Positions 34,916 through 46,424 of a DNA stretch of 64,000 bases are shown here, piece after piece (position 1 is the first letter of the stretch; each line of letters begins with the position of its first letter). This DNA comes from Eustoma russellianum (taxonomy: Eukaryota > Streptophyta > Magnoliopsida > Gentianales > Gentianaceae), in contig AP025075.1 of assembly GCA_036186865.1 (NCBI GenBank), positions 16,697,733 through 16,761,732 of the forward strand, in the 5' to 3' direction. Below the pieces are notes generated by a model. It saw nothing but the letters and a program-made list of their open reading frames with translations, had not been told where the DNA came from and made no database searches. A program made the position numbers and the translations under genes.

Positions 34916-35159
34916 CAGATCAATTAACCCTGGATCTGAGCGGGTCCAGAACAGATATCAGATCAATTAACCTCGGATCTGAGCGGGTCCAGAACAGATA
35001 TCAGATCAATTAACCCCGGATCTGAGCGGGTCCAGAACAGATTTCAGATCAATTAACCCCAGATCTGAACGGGTCCAGAACATGTAACAGACCAATTAAC
35101 CCCGGGTCTGAACGGGTCCAGAACATATCATGTCAACAGACAAATTAACCCCGGGTCTG
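34916..35159. repeat. Hairpin tandem array in B2 (six units of about 43 bp)
   Basis: The stems are CAGATC/GATCTG in units 1-4 (34916 and 34933; 34959 and 34976; 35002 and 35019; 35045 and 35062), CAGACC/GGTCTG in unit 5 (35088 and 35105) and CAGACA/GGTCTG in unit 6 (35137 and 35154, one pair lost). Loops are 11 nt, based on AATTAACCCCG. Between hairpins lies AGCGGGTCCAGAACAGATAT. Unit 5 shows a paired change that keeps the stem. Confidence 0.88.
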
Positions 35160-35639
35160 GAGTCGGGTTAGTCGCATGCTTGGCCGGCGAAGGAATCATG
35201 AAGCTTTTTTTTAAAACATGGGACCGTAAAATTTTCATGCATAACAAAAACATAGTCGCTTTGAAAACTTGCTTGCATAAGTAAAATCCATAAAATCGGT
35301 TTCATGATCATGCATGATACATGCAGTGATATGCAATGCAAGTCATGGCGTGAAATAACATATTAACCTGCATGGTTCGGACTTAGGGAATCCCTAAATT
35401 CCTATGTCATACTCATAAGCGGATAAATTAACCCCATTTAAGGTATTTCCTTGTTCAGCCTAAATTTCAGCCTTAGTACATCAACTTTGCATCCGTGATT
35501 ACCCTCCAAAATGTTAGGGTTAACCTAACCAACTTTCGTGACTTATTCCTATGTGTCTCGGGGATTTGTAATAAAATTTTCAGATTAAATTGATAGCCAT
35601 AAGGGCTCATTTAATTACTTTTCTGAAACGGTTTAAGTG

Positions 35640-37160
35640 CTGAAACTGATCTGACCCATTTTACTAAAAATTTAATTGCGACAAATCCGTAATTTTTTTT
35701 CCAGAATTACAACTTTCCCAAGTCATAAACATGTGGAACTAGTATCCTACAAAAATTTAGCCCATTTGCATATCTCTAAGTCCTCTTTCTGAGGCCTGGA
35801 AAGTCGTTACTAAATTTCAGGTTGGTTCCAATAATTTCAGTTGAGCAGTTTTGCCAAATAATTCATTAAAAATAATCCAGAACTTATTTTACCAAGATTC
35901 TAGCTGGCGTGTCTACTACACTCATAGGATTATTACCATGCCGAAAATCAGCTTTATTGGTCATCTACAAGGTCCCTTTTCAAGTCTGTCAAGAGAGGTT
36001 ACAATTCTGTTCAATTCCCCTTTTTCAAGTCTGACCAATCTTACCAAATATTTTATTAAAAATTAACCATAGCTCATTTTACCAAAATTCCAGCTGTCAT
36101 ATCTACTACACTCATGGGGCTAGGTTTGTGCCAAAAATCAGATTTATTGAAGATCCACAAAGTCCTCTTTTAATTCGTTGAAGTCAATGGTCAATTCTGC
36201 CCAGCTCCAGAATTTTCTACTGGAGCAGTTTTACCGCGTAATTTCTTAAAAATAATAATTAGCTTATTCTAACAAAATTCTAACTCATACATGTCATAAA
36301 CATGTAAGACTAGCATCCTACCGAAATTTAGCCCATTTGCATGTCCCTAAGATTCATTTTTGAGTCCATTAACTCGTTACTTAATTTCTGCTCTGTTCCA
36401 GTACTTCCCATTGAGCAGTGTTACCAATTAAATCATTAAAATTAATCCACAACTTTTTTTTACCATAATTCCAGCTGGAGTACTCACTGCACGCATGGTA
36501 TTGTTATCATGCCAAAAATCAACTTTATTGAATTTCTACAAGGTTCTTTTTCGAGCCAATCAAAAAAGCTGCAGTTCTGCTCAGTTCCAGGCTTTTTAGT
36601 CTGAGCAGCTTTACCAAATATTTTATTAAACATATTCCACAACTCATTTTACCAAAATTCCAACTTTCACATTTTCTATACACACAAATCTGTCACCACA
36701 CCAAAAATCAGCTTTATTGAACATCTACAAGATCTCTTTTCAAGCCATTCAAAACGTTACCCCATTCTGTCATGTTCTAGAATTTATAGCCTGAGCAGTC
36801 TCACCAATTATTTTATTAAAAATGAACCATAACTTATTTTACCAGAATTCTAACTCTCTGCTCTGATATACACATGGGGCTAGCTCTGTGCCAAAAACCA
36901 GATTTATTGAAGGTCTAAAAGGTCTTGTTTTAAGCCGTTGAAATTAGTACTTAATTCTGCCCAGCTCCAGAATTTCCAACTGGAGCAGTTTTACTAAATA
37001 TTTTATTAAAAATAATCTGTAACTTATTTTAACGAAATTCCAACTCTCACTTGTGCTACACTCATAAGGCTAACTTGGTAACAAAAATTAGCTTCATTGA
37101 AGGTCTGAAAGGTTAGTTCTCAGGTCATTGAAAATGTCACTTCATTCAGTCCAGTTCCAG
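35640..37160. repeat. About 190-bp tandem repeats in B2 (about eight units)
   Basis: The anchor GAGCAGTTTTACC or a variant recurs near 35653, 35850, 36030, 36222, 36412, 36604, 36792 and 36980. Each is followed by AAATATTTTATTAAAAATAA-like text, AACTTATTTTACC, ATTCCAACTC, CACTCATGG, CCAAAAATCAG and a GGTCTACAAGGTC block. The spacing is about 180-195 bp. Confidence 0.8.
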
Positions 37161-37612
37161 TGGTTTGCCATTTGTTCTTCTATTCAAGTCAAATGTTCAT
37201 CATTCATCTTGTCCTTATGAAATATATGATTGATTACCACTTACCCTCCATTGTAACATAAATGTCCAGGTTGCATGCTTACAATAAAATCACCTTTTCA
37301 TCATACTAAACAGTTTGTAGATAGTAATAAGGCAAGTGTCATTTATGTACGAAAATAAGTGTTCATCTTTAAGACAATACTCACCTCCTCTTCCCTCTTT
37401 TAGGCTGGACCTAGGGGGTGCCTTAGCCACCATTTTTCCACACATTTTCAAACATGTATTCACACTCAAAATTCATCTCAAGCTAATCTTACTAACAACT
37501 TCATAAAGCTCCTATCTTACATATGCATGCCTTTCCATAAATCTTCCAAGTTTCAAACAAGCATCAATCTTGCTTAGACTCACTTAGTTGCAACTTAAAT
37601 CATCCTAAAAAC

Positions 37613-38216
37613 GCCTTGAATCTTAATGCATGGAATCAAAGATTCCATCTTTGAGAGGATAAGCCACATGCAATGCATTGTTCTTAAGAAATCTATAAGA
37701 TATAATCTCAAACTTAGGATATTCAACTAAAGATTAAATCTTAAGAACCTCTAGTCATTCAAGTCACTAACTCTTTAAATAAATCATGAGAGATCATTGT
37801 ATACTTGCCTCTTCAAGGTAAAGCTCTTGTCTTTGCTTGGTTATGGAGTGAGTTGAGTTGAAATTCTTCTCCTCCTTCCTTGAGCATACGGTTTTAGGGG
37901 GAAATGGAANNNNNNNNNNGCCTTGAATCTTAATGCATGGAATCAAAGATTCCATCTTTGAGAGGATAAGCCACATGCAATGCATTGTTCTTAAGAAATC
38001 TATAAGATATAATCTCAAACTTAGGATATTCAACTAAAGATTAAATCTTAAGAACCTCTAGTCATTCAAGTCACTAACTCTTTAAATAAATCATGAGAGA
38101 TCATTGTATACTTGCCTCTTCAAGGTAAAGCTCTTGTCTTTGCTTGGTTATGGAGTGAGTTGAGTTGAAATTCTTCTCCTCCTTCCTTGAGCATACGGTT
38201 TTAGGGGGAAATGGAA
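37613..38216. other. Assembly gap (10 N) between identical 297-bp copies
   Basis: Positions 37910-37919 are N. The 297 bp before the gap (37613-37909) and after it (37920-38216) read the same base for base, starting GCCTTGAATCTTAATGC and ending GGGGGAAATGGAA. A fixed-length gap flanked by the same sequence is the usual mark of two contig ends that overlap but were not merged. An open frame across the Ns (37794-38033, minus) is meaningless. Confidence 0.9.
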
Positions 38217-40950
38217 GGAAAAGATTAGTCTTCATTCAATAGAGGAAATTGGATATAATTGAGGCTAGAGCATCTTACCAAAATGAGCTTGGAATGGAGA
38301 TTCAAGCACTTCAAGATGTCACCTCCTAAGAAAGTTGATGGATTTCACCTACTTGAGCCATGGATGCCACGGTTTTGAGGTGAATGGGAGGATTCATATG
38401 AGCTTCATTCTTTACCAAAATAAGAATTCACTTAAGGAAGCTTGGAACAAGACTTACCTAGATGTCTCTTGAGTCTTGAAGATGAAGCTTGATTGAGGAC
38501 TTCTAGCCTTCAAGAAGGGAGGGGCCGAAAGTTTTCTTGGTGATGGAAGGGTGGAAATTTTGCTAAGTTTTACTAGGCTTTGCTTGAGAGGATTTCCAAG
38601 ATGGTTTGAAATGAGCTTGTAGTAGCTAAAATAAAATATGTTGGGGGGAATAATAGGGAGGCAGCTGACGGTGGGGGAGTCAAATGGAGGGACAAGGTTT
38701 TGTGAAAAGTTGAGAAAAGGGTGTTGGGTTTGTAGTTGTGTAAGGGCATGTTTGCATGCTTTCATTTTTTTATCATTTCTTTCTTGCATGCATGTCTTCT
38801 TTTCTTTTATTTGACTAGTTTATTCTTTTCATGTTTGTTGATTTTGGTATTTAATATTATTTGGTTAATTTAGGTTAATTTGTGGAGGGTTCTAGATCCC
38901 TTGAGAGGGTCTTGACCGAATATGGGGGGTTCTTGGGGCAATTTTGATTTTTCTTGTATTTTTCTTTAATTCATGTGTTATATTGTTTTATTTATTTTAT
39001 TATTTTCCAAGATTGGCATATGTATGTATATATAATAGGATGTACAATGTGCATGTCATATTAGTGTACATGTATCCGCATATATACATACGTATACACG
39101 CCTATATGTACATTATATATATATACATATACATCATATACGCACATACCTACACATTGGTGGGTGTTGTTCATATAACTCTATATTTCATGTATCACTT
39201 TCTTGAAGTCCCCTTATTTAATTATTTAGTATCATCTCAATAGTATTTACGTAAAGAGGCTTAAGTTAGCTTAAGTAACACGCGCTTAAAGAAATTATCG
39301 CTTTCATTCACTTATTCATAGTTCCAAGTACATGGTTGTCGGGGTACAACATTAATCACTTTGATGCTAAACTGTCTTCATGGTCGACTAAGTTACTTTC
39401 AATGGCGAGTCGTCTAGTGCTTCTTAAATATGTGCTCACCACCATCCCAACTCATCTTATAGCCAGCTCCAAGCTCCCAAAAGGGGTGATAAATATTCTG
39501 AGTCGCAAAATGGCAGTATTTCTTTGTAAATGCAGGCATCACTGGCAATCTTGGCCCTCAGTATGTCGTGCGGTTGAAGTTGGGGGTCTTGGAATTCGTA
39601 GCCTTTCGCATGTGCAAAAATCATATGATTGCCAACTTTGGTGGAAATACTTCCAATCAAACACACTATGGTCTGAATTCAGCAGAGCCAAGTACGGCCA
39701 ACGCTCCTCCGTCTATTCACACATTTATGACTCGTCCACATGGAAGCGCATTTGTAAAGTAAATGCGTATATGGAGCTACACACTAGTAGGACACATGAC
39801 ATGCTCCATTGGATTCCGGATTCAAATGGCTAATTTTCTATACGTTCAGCCTATTCACAAATCGCCGCCTAAGAACCAAGCAAAGTCGAATACCGTTACA
39901 TTTGGTGGAAATCTTCACATCCCGGCCAAAAAATATTTCTATGGCGATTATGGAACAGCTCCCTGCCGATGGTAAACAACTTGCGCCGCTGGCTTATCTC
40001 AATGCCATCACAATGTATTTTTTGTCGACAGCAACACGATCATCAAGACCATGTCTTTCTGCATTGTTCAAACATACGGCCTCTATGGATGGATATGTCG
40101 ATAACATTCTCGGGTCCAATGCCACAGTCAAGTACAATCAAAGCACATCTTTTACGTTGGTGGAGCATTTCTTCAAAATCATCAATGACTGGCCAGCTAC
40201 GAGCAGTAGTACTTTCGTTAGTAACTTGGGAGATATGGAAGGCATATGCGGCATGTAGATTTGGAGATGAGACTTTCAGCCCCGAACGGCTGCATACAAG
40301 GGTAAAAATGGCTATTTACACATGGTGCGCTTCGGTGAATGAGAAGAAGTTTGCCCAGAATCTACCTCATCTAGTCCAACAAAAATATTCGCCACCAATC
40401 CGCTCAAAGCGTTTGACCATAGTCAACTTCCACCATCGGGAAAGCTAAAATTAAATATAGATGCCTCAGTTGGACAGCGAATGGCAGCGGGCGCAACGAT
40501 TTTGCGCTCATCCCACGGTCACTTCATCTCGGAAATTTGCTTTGCTCTACCTCTGATGACTCCACTACGAGCAGAACTGCAAACCATGACATACGCATTG
40601 ATTTACTACGCACAGCGGCATAACAGCATTATTGTAGAAACTGACTGCCAAATGATGGTATCGCTGCTGGCAGGAACTCGGACGATCACGGGCTTCTTCG
40701 CTACGGACATCTTGCGTGCTAAAATTTTTCTCAATCTCAGCCATGCAACCCTCCAATAATGTCCACGTGAGGCGAACTCTGCAGCACACAGATTAGCTCG
40801 ATATGGTTTTAGAACGGCGGGCCTTCGTTCTTACGTATCCAATCAATCACTTCCCAGTGAAGTACGTGGTGCTTTACTCATGGATCTTCAGCTACCCGCC
40901 CTTCGTTATTGACACATGCTGCATGCTACATTGGCTTTGCTCCCTTGTCG

Positions 40951-40976
40951 TTGCCTGTGTTACTGCACATAGGCAA
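40951..40976 (+). repeat. LINE2 3' UTR hairpin related to the LINE1 trio
   Basis: TTGCCTGTGT (40951-40960) pairs with ACATAGGCAA (40967-40976), with one G-T pair and a six-base loop, TACTGC. Stem core and loop size match the three LINE1 hairpins (GCCTGTA core, six-base loops) although the surrounding sequence has diverged. Confidence 0.75.
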
Positions 40977-41448
40977 TGCTGGTGCGTTTTCCTACTATAT
41001 GTTATTTCGTTATAGCCGTGATGCTACATGTTTTATTATGCTATAAATCTCTTTGTCTGATACCTGTGTTTCTTTTGTTCTGGTTGCCAACAATGATCAC
41101 TTCGTTGATGAGGATATTTATACAAGCCATAGTCCCGTGCCAGTGCAACCGGAAGGTGTCATTTGGGAGCATTCTTAAGCGGTCGTCGCCCTGGCCTGAC
41201 TTCAACCAGGGCGGCTGGGGTACGCGTTTGTTTGATACTTATGTACTCATTTATTACTTCATTTCCATGGTGATAACTGCTTCATTGCTTTTTCCTGAGG
41301 TACATCTCAACGAGGGTCATACTTCTTCAACAATTCGGCCACTACATCGGAACAGTAGCAAATTCTGCACAACCAATGAGACAATGCCTTCATGTTTCCA
41401 TAGCTTTTGTATCAATGACAGCCGTATAAATATGTACATTTTTCTTTT

Positions 41449-41484
41449 GCCAAGGTTTTATCCACAAGGGTGGTTTTTCTTGGC
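41449..41484 (+). promoter_or_regulatory. LINE2 3'-terminal stem-loop
   Basis: GCCAAG (41449-41454) pairs with CTTGGC (41479-41484) around GTTTTATCCACAAGGG. LINE1 has GTCAAG/CTTGAC at the equivalent place, so both sides of one base pair changed together. A further short hairpin, CCTC/GAGG, follows near 41592 (CCTCT/AGAGG near 26142 in LINE1), just before the tail. Confidence 0.65.
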
Positions 41485-43954
41485 AAGGTTTTAATGCGGC
41501 ATATCATATACGACTTGAGATACACCATTATATGCATTCTATTTCATTTATTTTCTTGCGATGACGAATGTACGTGATGTAATATGGTTTTCCTCCGCCA
41601 TAAGTGAGGCTCATCAATAAATTATTCTCTTTCAAAAAAAATATAATAAAATACATATATATATATATATTCATATATTTTTAAAAAGGCACAATATACA
41701 TATATTCTGACGTACCGCCGACACGTTACATATATTACAAACGTACGTCGAGTCCACATCACTATATACACCTTATATTTATGAGTATATTCAGGTCTTA
41801 TATCATATGATATAAGTCATGGTGACATCAAAATTATAACGGCATGTTACAAGGTCATAAACCGAAAATTGTTGTATCGGGTGACTACCGAAACTTCACC
41901 GACATGTCACGTACTTGCCATATAAAGATGGCCAGCCCATATACATCAAAAATAGCAAAAACTTTCGTGGCTCACATGTTAATATCAGCCACTAAATCAT
42001 TCCATGTTGACGCACACAAATCACCCATAATTTATGCTAAATTTGTGAATAATTCAAACTCAACTTCATTAGTGCACATGTGGCATTTTTACTTAATAAA
42101 TTGGAGCTGAATATACACTTTATTTTATGTATATTATGTGTGACATGATATATATTATATGCGCAAGAAGTTTGAATTTAATCGGAGAAAAATCGCGTAA
42201 TCGACAAAAGTTGAAAATTCGGTTTTCTATGAACATACACACATGGTACGTTTTTGAGTCATAGATGTAACGTGTATCTAGACAATTTTTACACATTCAA
42301 GACATGTTAAAGTGTTCTAGTAAATTCAAAATAGGGCTGATTGTTATTTACCATATATGTGTAAATATTGTGCGTTATTTGACAAAGCTTACTAAAATGA
42401 AATTTCAGCACATGTCCATTCATTCTACACGCCTATTTCATCTTGATTGGATCATAGGTGGAGCTTATTTGGCATTTCAATTGGTGGATAATATGACACA
42501 CAAGATTGGTGACATAGAAGAGGCACCACACAAGGAAAGTACTCAAAAGAGACACATGTTGAAAATTTCAGCACATGTCTCTTAAGGTGGCGATTTTTTA
42601 TGGTAGTAATTGTCCTCAATTTGTCTCCCAAATTCAAGGGATTGAAATGTGATAGTATGGTAATGTTTTGACTAAATTTGAGCACATGTTTTATGAGTTT
42701 TTTTGATAGAATTTACAGCTCATTAAAGGATGCCAAGTTGGACCAATCAACAAGTGACAAGTAAGCAAGGTCAAGTCATCCTTCCAATCATGTTGCGCCA
42801 AGTAAGCAAGATGGTGTCATCTCTACACAAGACAGTCTTCAAAGGACATTAAAGAGAATTCTCAAGAAGGAAGATGCCCTATTCGGGGTGGCCAAGTGGA
42901 AATAAAAAGGGAAGAATAGTGCAAACAAGGCCAAGGCAACAACTCACATTCTCTTAAGTGCAAAAAGCTATACTACTTTCTTCTTCTCCTTTTCTTTCTT
43001 CTTCCTCTTCTCTCAATCCTATTGTTCATATATTCTACATATTTTATAGGCTTTGAATATACCACCCATACATGTTCATTGTTGTAAAAGGTTGATCACG
43101 GTGTGATCAAACCTTCATCGATCGGTGGTGGTGTTTGTGATTGATTTGTTTGTTTGTTCTTTTGTAAAAGGGTGGAGTTAGTGTTTAACTTCAGTCTCCC
43201 TTGTGGTAAGGTGTTTTTGGTGTTTATTGATAACCGAGGAAGGTGTCTTCAAACACTGGAGTAGGTTGATTTAACCGAACCAATATAAAATCCTTAGTGT
43301 TCTTACTTTACTGCACTTTACTTTCAGTTTCTAGTTTTCTGTATTTATTTTGTTGCAACGGTAAAAATAGTAAAATATTTTCAAAAATTATAAAAGCCCC
43401 ATATCAAAATTTTCATTTGGTGCAAGTTTCAACTCATTTGGATAAGCATAAGCCAGTCAAACGTGAATAGTTCGGGGACTAGTGCAATCTGATTTTAAGA
43501 TTTACAAAGGTTGAGAACATCAACGTGGTTTACATACTTCACAAAGGAATTTTCAAAAAATGTTTTAACCCACTAAAACAAATATCTTGGGTCTTGTCAT
43601 AAAATTTTCAGACGATTTGGAGTCACCAATTAATAGGAATAAATTTTACAAGTCGGAGTACAGTTTCTGACGGATTTGCGCAATCTGACCAAAAATATAT
43701 TTTCAAGGGGTTAGGAGTGGAGTTTTAATTTGAAATTTTTGTGAGACAATCAAAACATCTTAGAGTACATTCTCACCGAATTTCATAATTTGTGGAGGTC
43801 TGCAACTAGGTCATTCAAATATTTCAAATCAGGATCTGAAAAAAGAAACTATTTTCAGAAGTGAGGTTTTTGGTCCAAAAGTTTTTAAAAACAAAAATTT
43901 CCACACTCACTATTGAACCCTCCCACCTTCGAGTTGTGTTATACAGGTCCTACA

Positions 43955-44700
43955 CAAGTGCCTGAGGAGATCAAGGTGGATATGGCCACACCTCTTTTGT
44001 GTGGCAAGGCGGATGAATGGTGGACTGGAATGGTATTGAGGATGAACGTACCTATGTCTGGGGCACAATTATGTGATGCCTTCTTGAAGTATTACGTGCC
44101 CGAGACAGCAATCTTAGACAAGATAAGGGCATTCGACAGGCAGAACATGGTCAGATGACAGTGTCGGAGTATGCCGACCGTTTTCATGCTTTGGGTAAAT
44201 TCGCTCCTGGGATTATATCTGATAATCACTTAAAGATGACAAAGTTCAAACGAGGTTTGCATTCAAGAATTCAATCAGCGATTGTGAATGCGGGGATGAG
44301 AACTTACAAGGATATGCTGGACGTGTGCTTCTGCGTCAAGAGTGATTTTCAAGAATGGCAGCAAGAGAGGCAAGTGCAGGATCATCTGACAGAGGTAAGA
44401 GGCCAAGGGACGAGGCGAGAGTCGGCGGCAGACCCAGACGTTAGGTCAAGATTCCAAAGAGAGACATGGTGAGAAATTTTCAGATACCCCCACCACAGAA
44501 TCCAATAGTCCAGCAGGCTGTGGGAGTTTACCCATACTGCAACAAGAGCCATGTCCGGGGAATGCAAAAAGTTTGCTGGAGCATGCTATCGTTGGGGATA
44601 GATGGGCCATCTTATTAGGGATTGCCCAGAAATGAAGAAGAATACTCTGGGAGAAGCAGCTCAATAGCCAAGGGCGAAGCCGAGGACGAATGCATGCGTC
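43955..44700 (+). pseudogene. G1 gag, C-terminal part
   Basis: It continues the gag frame interrupted at 9069. It begins PEEIKVDMATPLL and has the retrotransposon gag core ADEWW, then after a one-base slip near 44155 MTVSEYADRFHAL and a conserved FKRGL block near 44248. A CCHC zinc knuckle of the form CYRWG-MGHLIRDCP is readable near 44585-44633 with one stop inside. Gag forms the particle and binds the RNA. Frameshifts and stops make this copy non-coding. Confidence 0.8.
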
Positions 44701-44749
44701 CATTTCATGACTGACAATGATATTCAGGAAGCCTCCGGTGTGGTATCAG

Positions 44750-44834
44750 GTAAAATATAAATTACTTTTTAATTTTGAATTGAAGCGAGTTTTTATATGT
44801 TTAACTCTTTGTGTGGAACCAGTTATGACCCTAG
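44750..44834 (+). other. Candidate intron 1 in G1 pol (85 bp, protease N-terminus)
   Basis: GTAAAATATAAA...CCCTAG, AT-rich, lying between TCAG and GAATG. Removing it joins VVSG directly to MILVNKIP, the continuous order expected in Gypsy protease. Phase 1. A TTTAAC word near 44799 could serve as a branch point. This is a sequence inference; splicing has not been shown. Confidence 0.65.
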
Positions 44835-45675
44835 GAATGATTTTAGTAAATAAAATCCCTACCAGCATTCTTTTCGATAGCAGCGCGAGTCACTTTTTTG
44901 TGGCAAAGAGATTCACTAAGCACATTATTCGGTTACCAGAGTGGTTAGAGACTTCATACCGTGTCCAAGCGGTCGGAGATCAAATTATGATTTCACACCA
45001 GCAGTACCGGGATTGTGAGTTGGAGTTCAGAGGGAAAATGTTATGTGCCACACTGATTCCTATCCAAATGTACGACTTTGACGTTATATTAGGAATGGAC
45101 TGGTTGGCCAAGTATGACGCCAACATTGATTGCCGATTAAAGCAAGTGACAGTCAAGAATGCTGAGATGAAAGAAGTAATTTTCCAAAGGGATGCGGAAC
45201 GGAAGGAAGTTCCCAAGAAGTTGTATATCTCAGTTGCTCAAGCTTGCAGAGCCCTAAGGAATGGTGCCGAGGGGTTCCTAGTGTATGCGATGGATGCTAC
45301 TAAATAGATACCGTCTATTGAACAGATTCTGATGGTCAACGAGTTTTTGGATGTTTTTTCGGAAGAACTGCCAAGAGTGCCACCTCCAAGGAAAGTCGAG
45401 TTTGAGATAAATCTGATCCTAGGAGCCGAACCCATTTCTAAACCCCTTGCAGAATGGGTCCGGCAGAATTGAGAGAGCTGAAAGAATAATTTCAGGATTT
45501 ATTGGACAACAAGTTTATTCGCCCCAATGTGTCACCTTGGGGAGCACCTGTTTTATTCGTTAAAAAGAAGGATGGTAGCATAAGGCTCTGTATCGACTAT
45601 CGAGAGCTGAATAAAATTACCATCAATAATAAGTACCCACTGCCGTGAATCAAGGATCTATTTGACCAACTCAAG

Positions 45676-45747
45676 GTAAGTTTTGGTTAAGCATTTTCCT
45701 TATTTAATTTTGTTGTTCTGATCAGAGGATTCTCCACCTCTGTTCAG
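45676..45747 (+). other. Candidate intron 2 in G1 pol (72 bp, reverse transcriptase)
   Basis: GTAAGTTTTGG...TGTTCAG, with a textbook donor and acceptor, interrupts the reverse transcriptase between DLFDQLK and GARIFSKIDL. These two blocks are adjacent in other Gypsy elements. Phase 0. The length is divisible by three but it contains an in-frame TAA, so it cannot be an insertion of coding sequence. Confidence 0.7.
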
Positions 45748-46424
45748 GGCGCCAGGATTTTCTCCAAGATCGACCTTCGATGAGGGTACCACCAGTTGCG
45801 GGTGAAGGCCGAGGACATCGCAAAGGCAGCCTTCCGCACGAGATATGGCCACTATGAGTTCTTAGTGATGCCATTTTGGCTGAAAAATGCCCCTGCAGCC
45901 TTTATAGACTTTATGAATACTGTCTTTCGAGAACAGTTGGATAGATTTATGGTGATATTCATAGGCGATATTATGGTGTATTCTCCTGACGAGCAAACTC
46001 ACGCTGAGCATCTAAGAATCGTTCTGGGCGTTTTGAGACAGAAGCAACTATACGCCAAATTTAGCAAATGTTAGTTTTGGCTAAGGAGCGTGACCGTCCT
46101 TGGTCACGTGATATCAGAAGAAGGGATTGATGTGGATCTGAAGAAGGTGGAAGCTATCAACAGTGGCCTAAACCACTAATGTCACAAAAATGCAAAGTTT
46201 CTTGGGTCTAGCTGGCTATTACAGGAAGTTTGTCGAGGGATTCTCAAGAATAGCAGTGCCCCTCAGTCGCATTACTCAAAAGAAGTCCAAGTTTGAGTGG
46301 ACAATCGAATGCGAGAAAAGCTTCTCGGAACTCAAAAAGAGGTTAACCACAACCCTAGTACTGGCTCAACCCTGCGGTACTGATGGGTTTGTGATCTACA
46401 GTGATGCATCGAAGAATGGTCTAG

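Larger units (their letters stand above)
34214..39351 (-). mobile_element. B2: giant LTR (about 5.1 kb as assembled) inserted in LINE2 ORF2
   Basis: The plus-strand ends are TGTAGCGCCCCGCACC and GTCGGGGTACAACA. The minus-strand reading begins TGTTGTACCCCGA and ends GGGGCGCTACA, like a chromovirus LTR. It has no coding frame of note. It holds a six-unit hairpin array (34916-35159), about eight 190-bp units (35640-37160) and an N gap with duplicated flanks. With the apparent artefact of about 307 bp removed it is about 4.8 kb. It could alternatively be a non-coding LARD-type element rather than a solo LTR; no primer-binding site or internal LTR boundary was found. Confidence 0.72.
31919..40920 (+). 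pseudogene. LINE2 ORF2, multiply broken and split by B2
   Basis: ATG 31919 begins MKILLWNVRG. Endonuclease text follows in shifting frames (LLGGDYNTFR near 32300, RGLGRVCRRLD near 32460, SDHAPLLL near 32570). Reverse transcriptase has FRPICLTN near 33436, KLDITKAFD near 33640, GVKQGDPLSPLLF near 33811 and FADD at 33955-33966 (YADD in LINE1). B2 interrupts at 34214. The sequence resumes at 39352 with the connection domain (LLSMASRLVLL near 39395) and ends with RNase H (NIDASVG near 40456, VETDC near 40635, SAAHRLA near 40782). Stops such as TAG at 32382 and 32931 correspond to CAG or TGG in LINE1. The element cannot encode a functional protein. Confidence 0.83.
30416..41654 (+). mobile_element. 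LINE2: decayed L1-type LINE, split by B2
   Basis: Same architecture as LINE1: ORF1 (30555-31922), ORF2 (31919 to about 40920) and a 3' UTR to an A-rich tail at about 41634-41654. It is inserted in another (TA)n tract of an LTR-A; ATATATATTCA flanks both sides as the target-site duplication. Protein similarity to LINE1 is clear but moderate, and there are many stops. B2 occupies 34214-39351 within ORF2 between reverse transcriptase and RNase H. Confidence 0.85.
9070..43954 (+). mobile_element. Copia A complex: rearranged, gag-only Copia with three-plus LTRs
   Basis: The order is LTR-A (9070), gag (13243), polypurine tract and truncated LTR (19789), a second pre-LTR segment with its own polypurine tract (26321-26480), LTR-A (26481), gag (29274), a duplicated piece of G1 (29713-30023) and a last LTR-A (30024-43954). 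The outer ends share the CAAGT duplication, so the complex grew from one insertion by later recombination. No protease, integrase or reverse transcriptase of this family is present. The family may be non-autonomous, or pol may have been lost in this copy. Five further elements sit inside it. Confidence 0.75.
30024..43954 (+). repeat. Last LTR-A of the complex, interrupted by LINE2
   Basis: It starts TGTTGAGAAAAAAGT at 30024 and ends ATACAGGTCCTACA at 43954. The CAAGT duplication and the continuing G1 gag follow. Without LINE2 it is about 2.7 kb. LINE2 lies in a (TA)n tract (30398-30415; copy at 41655-41673). Confidence 0.83.

Noticed and set aside
34916..35159. A CRISPR-like array of short regularly spaced repeats
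   Set aside because: The whole 43-bp unit is conserved, with no unique spacers, and the context is a plant LTR.
37794..38033. An open frame running across the N gap
   Set aside because: It includes undetermined bases and lies in the artefactual duplicated segment.
38944..39243. A 99-codon hydrophobic frame in B2
   Set aside because: It translates a TATA/CATA-rich stretch of LTR. There is no counterpart in B1 that I can see.
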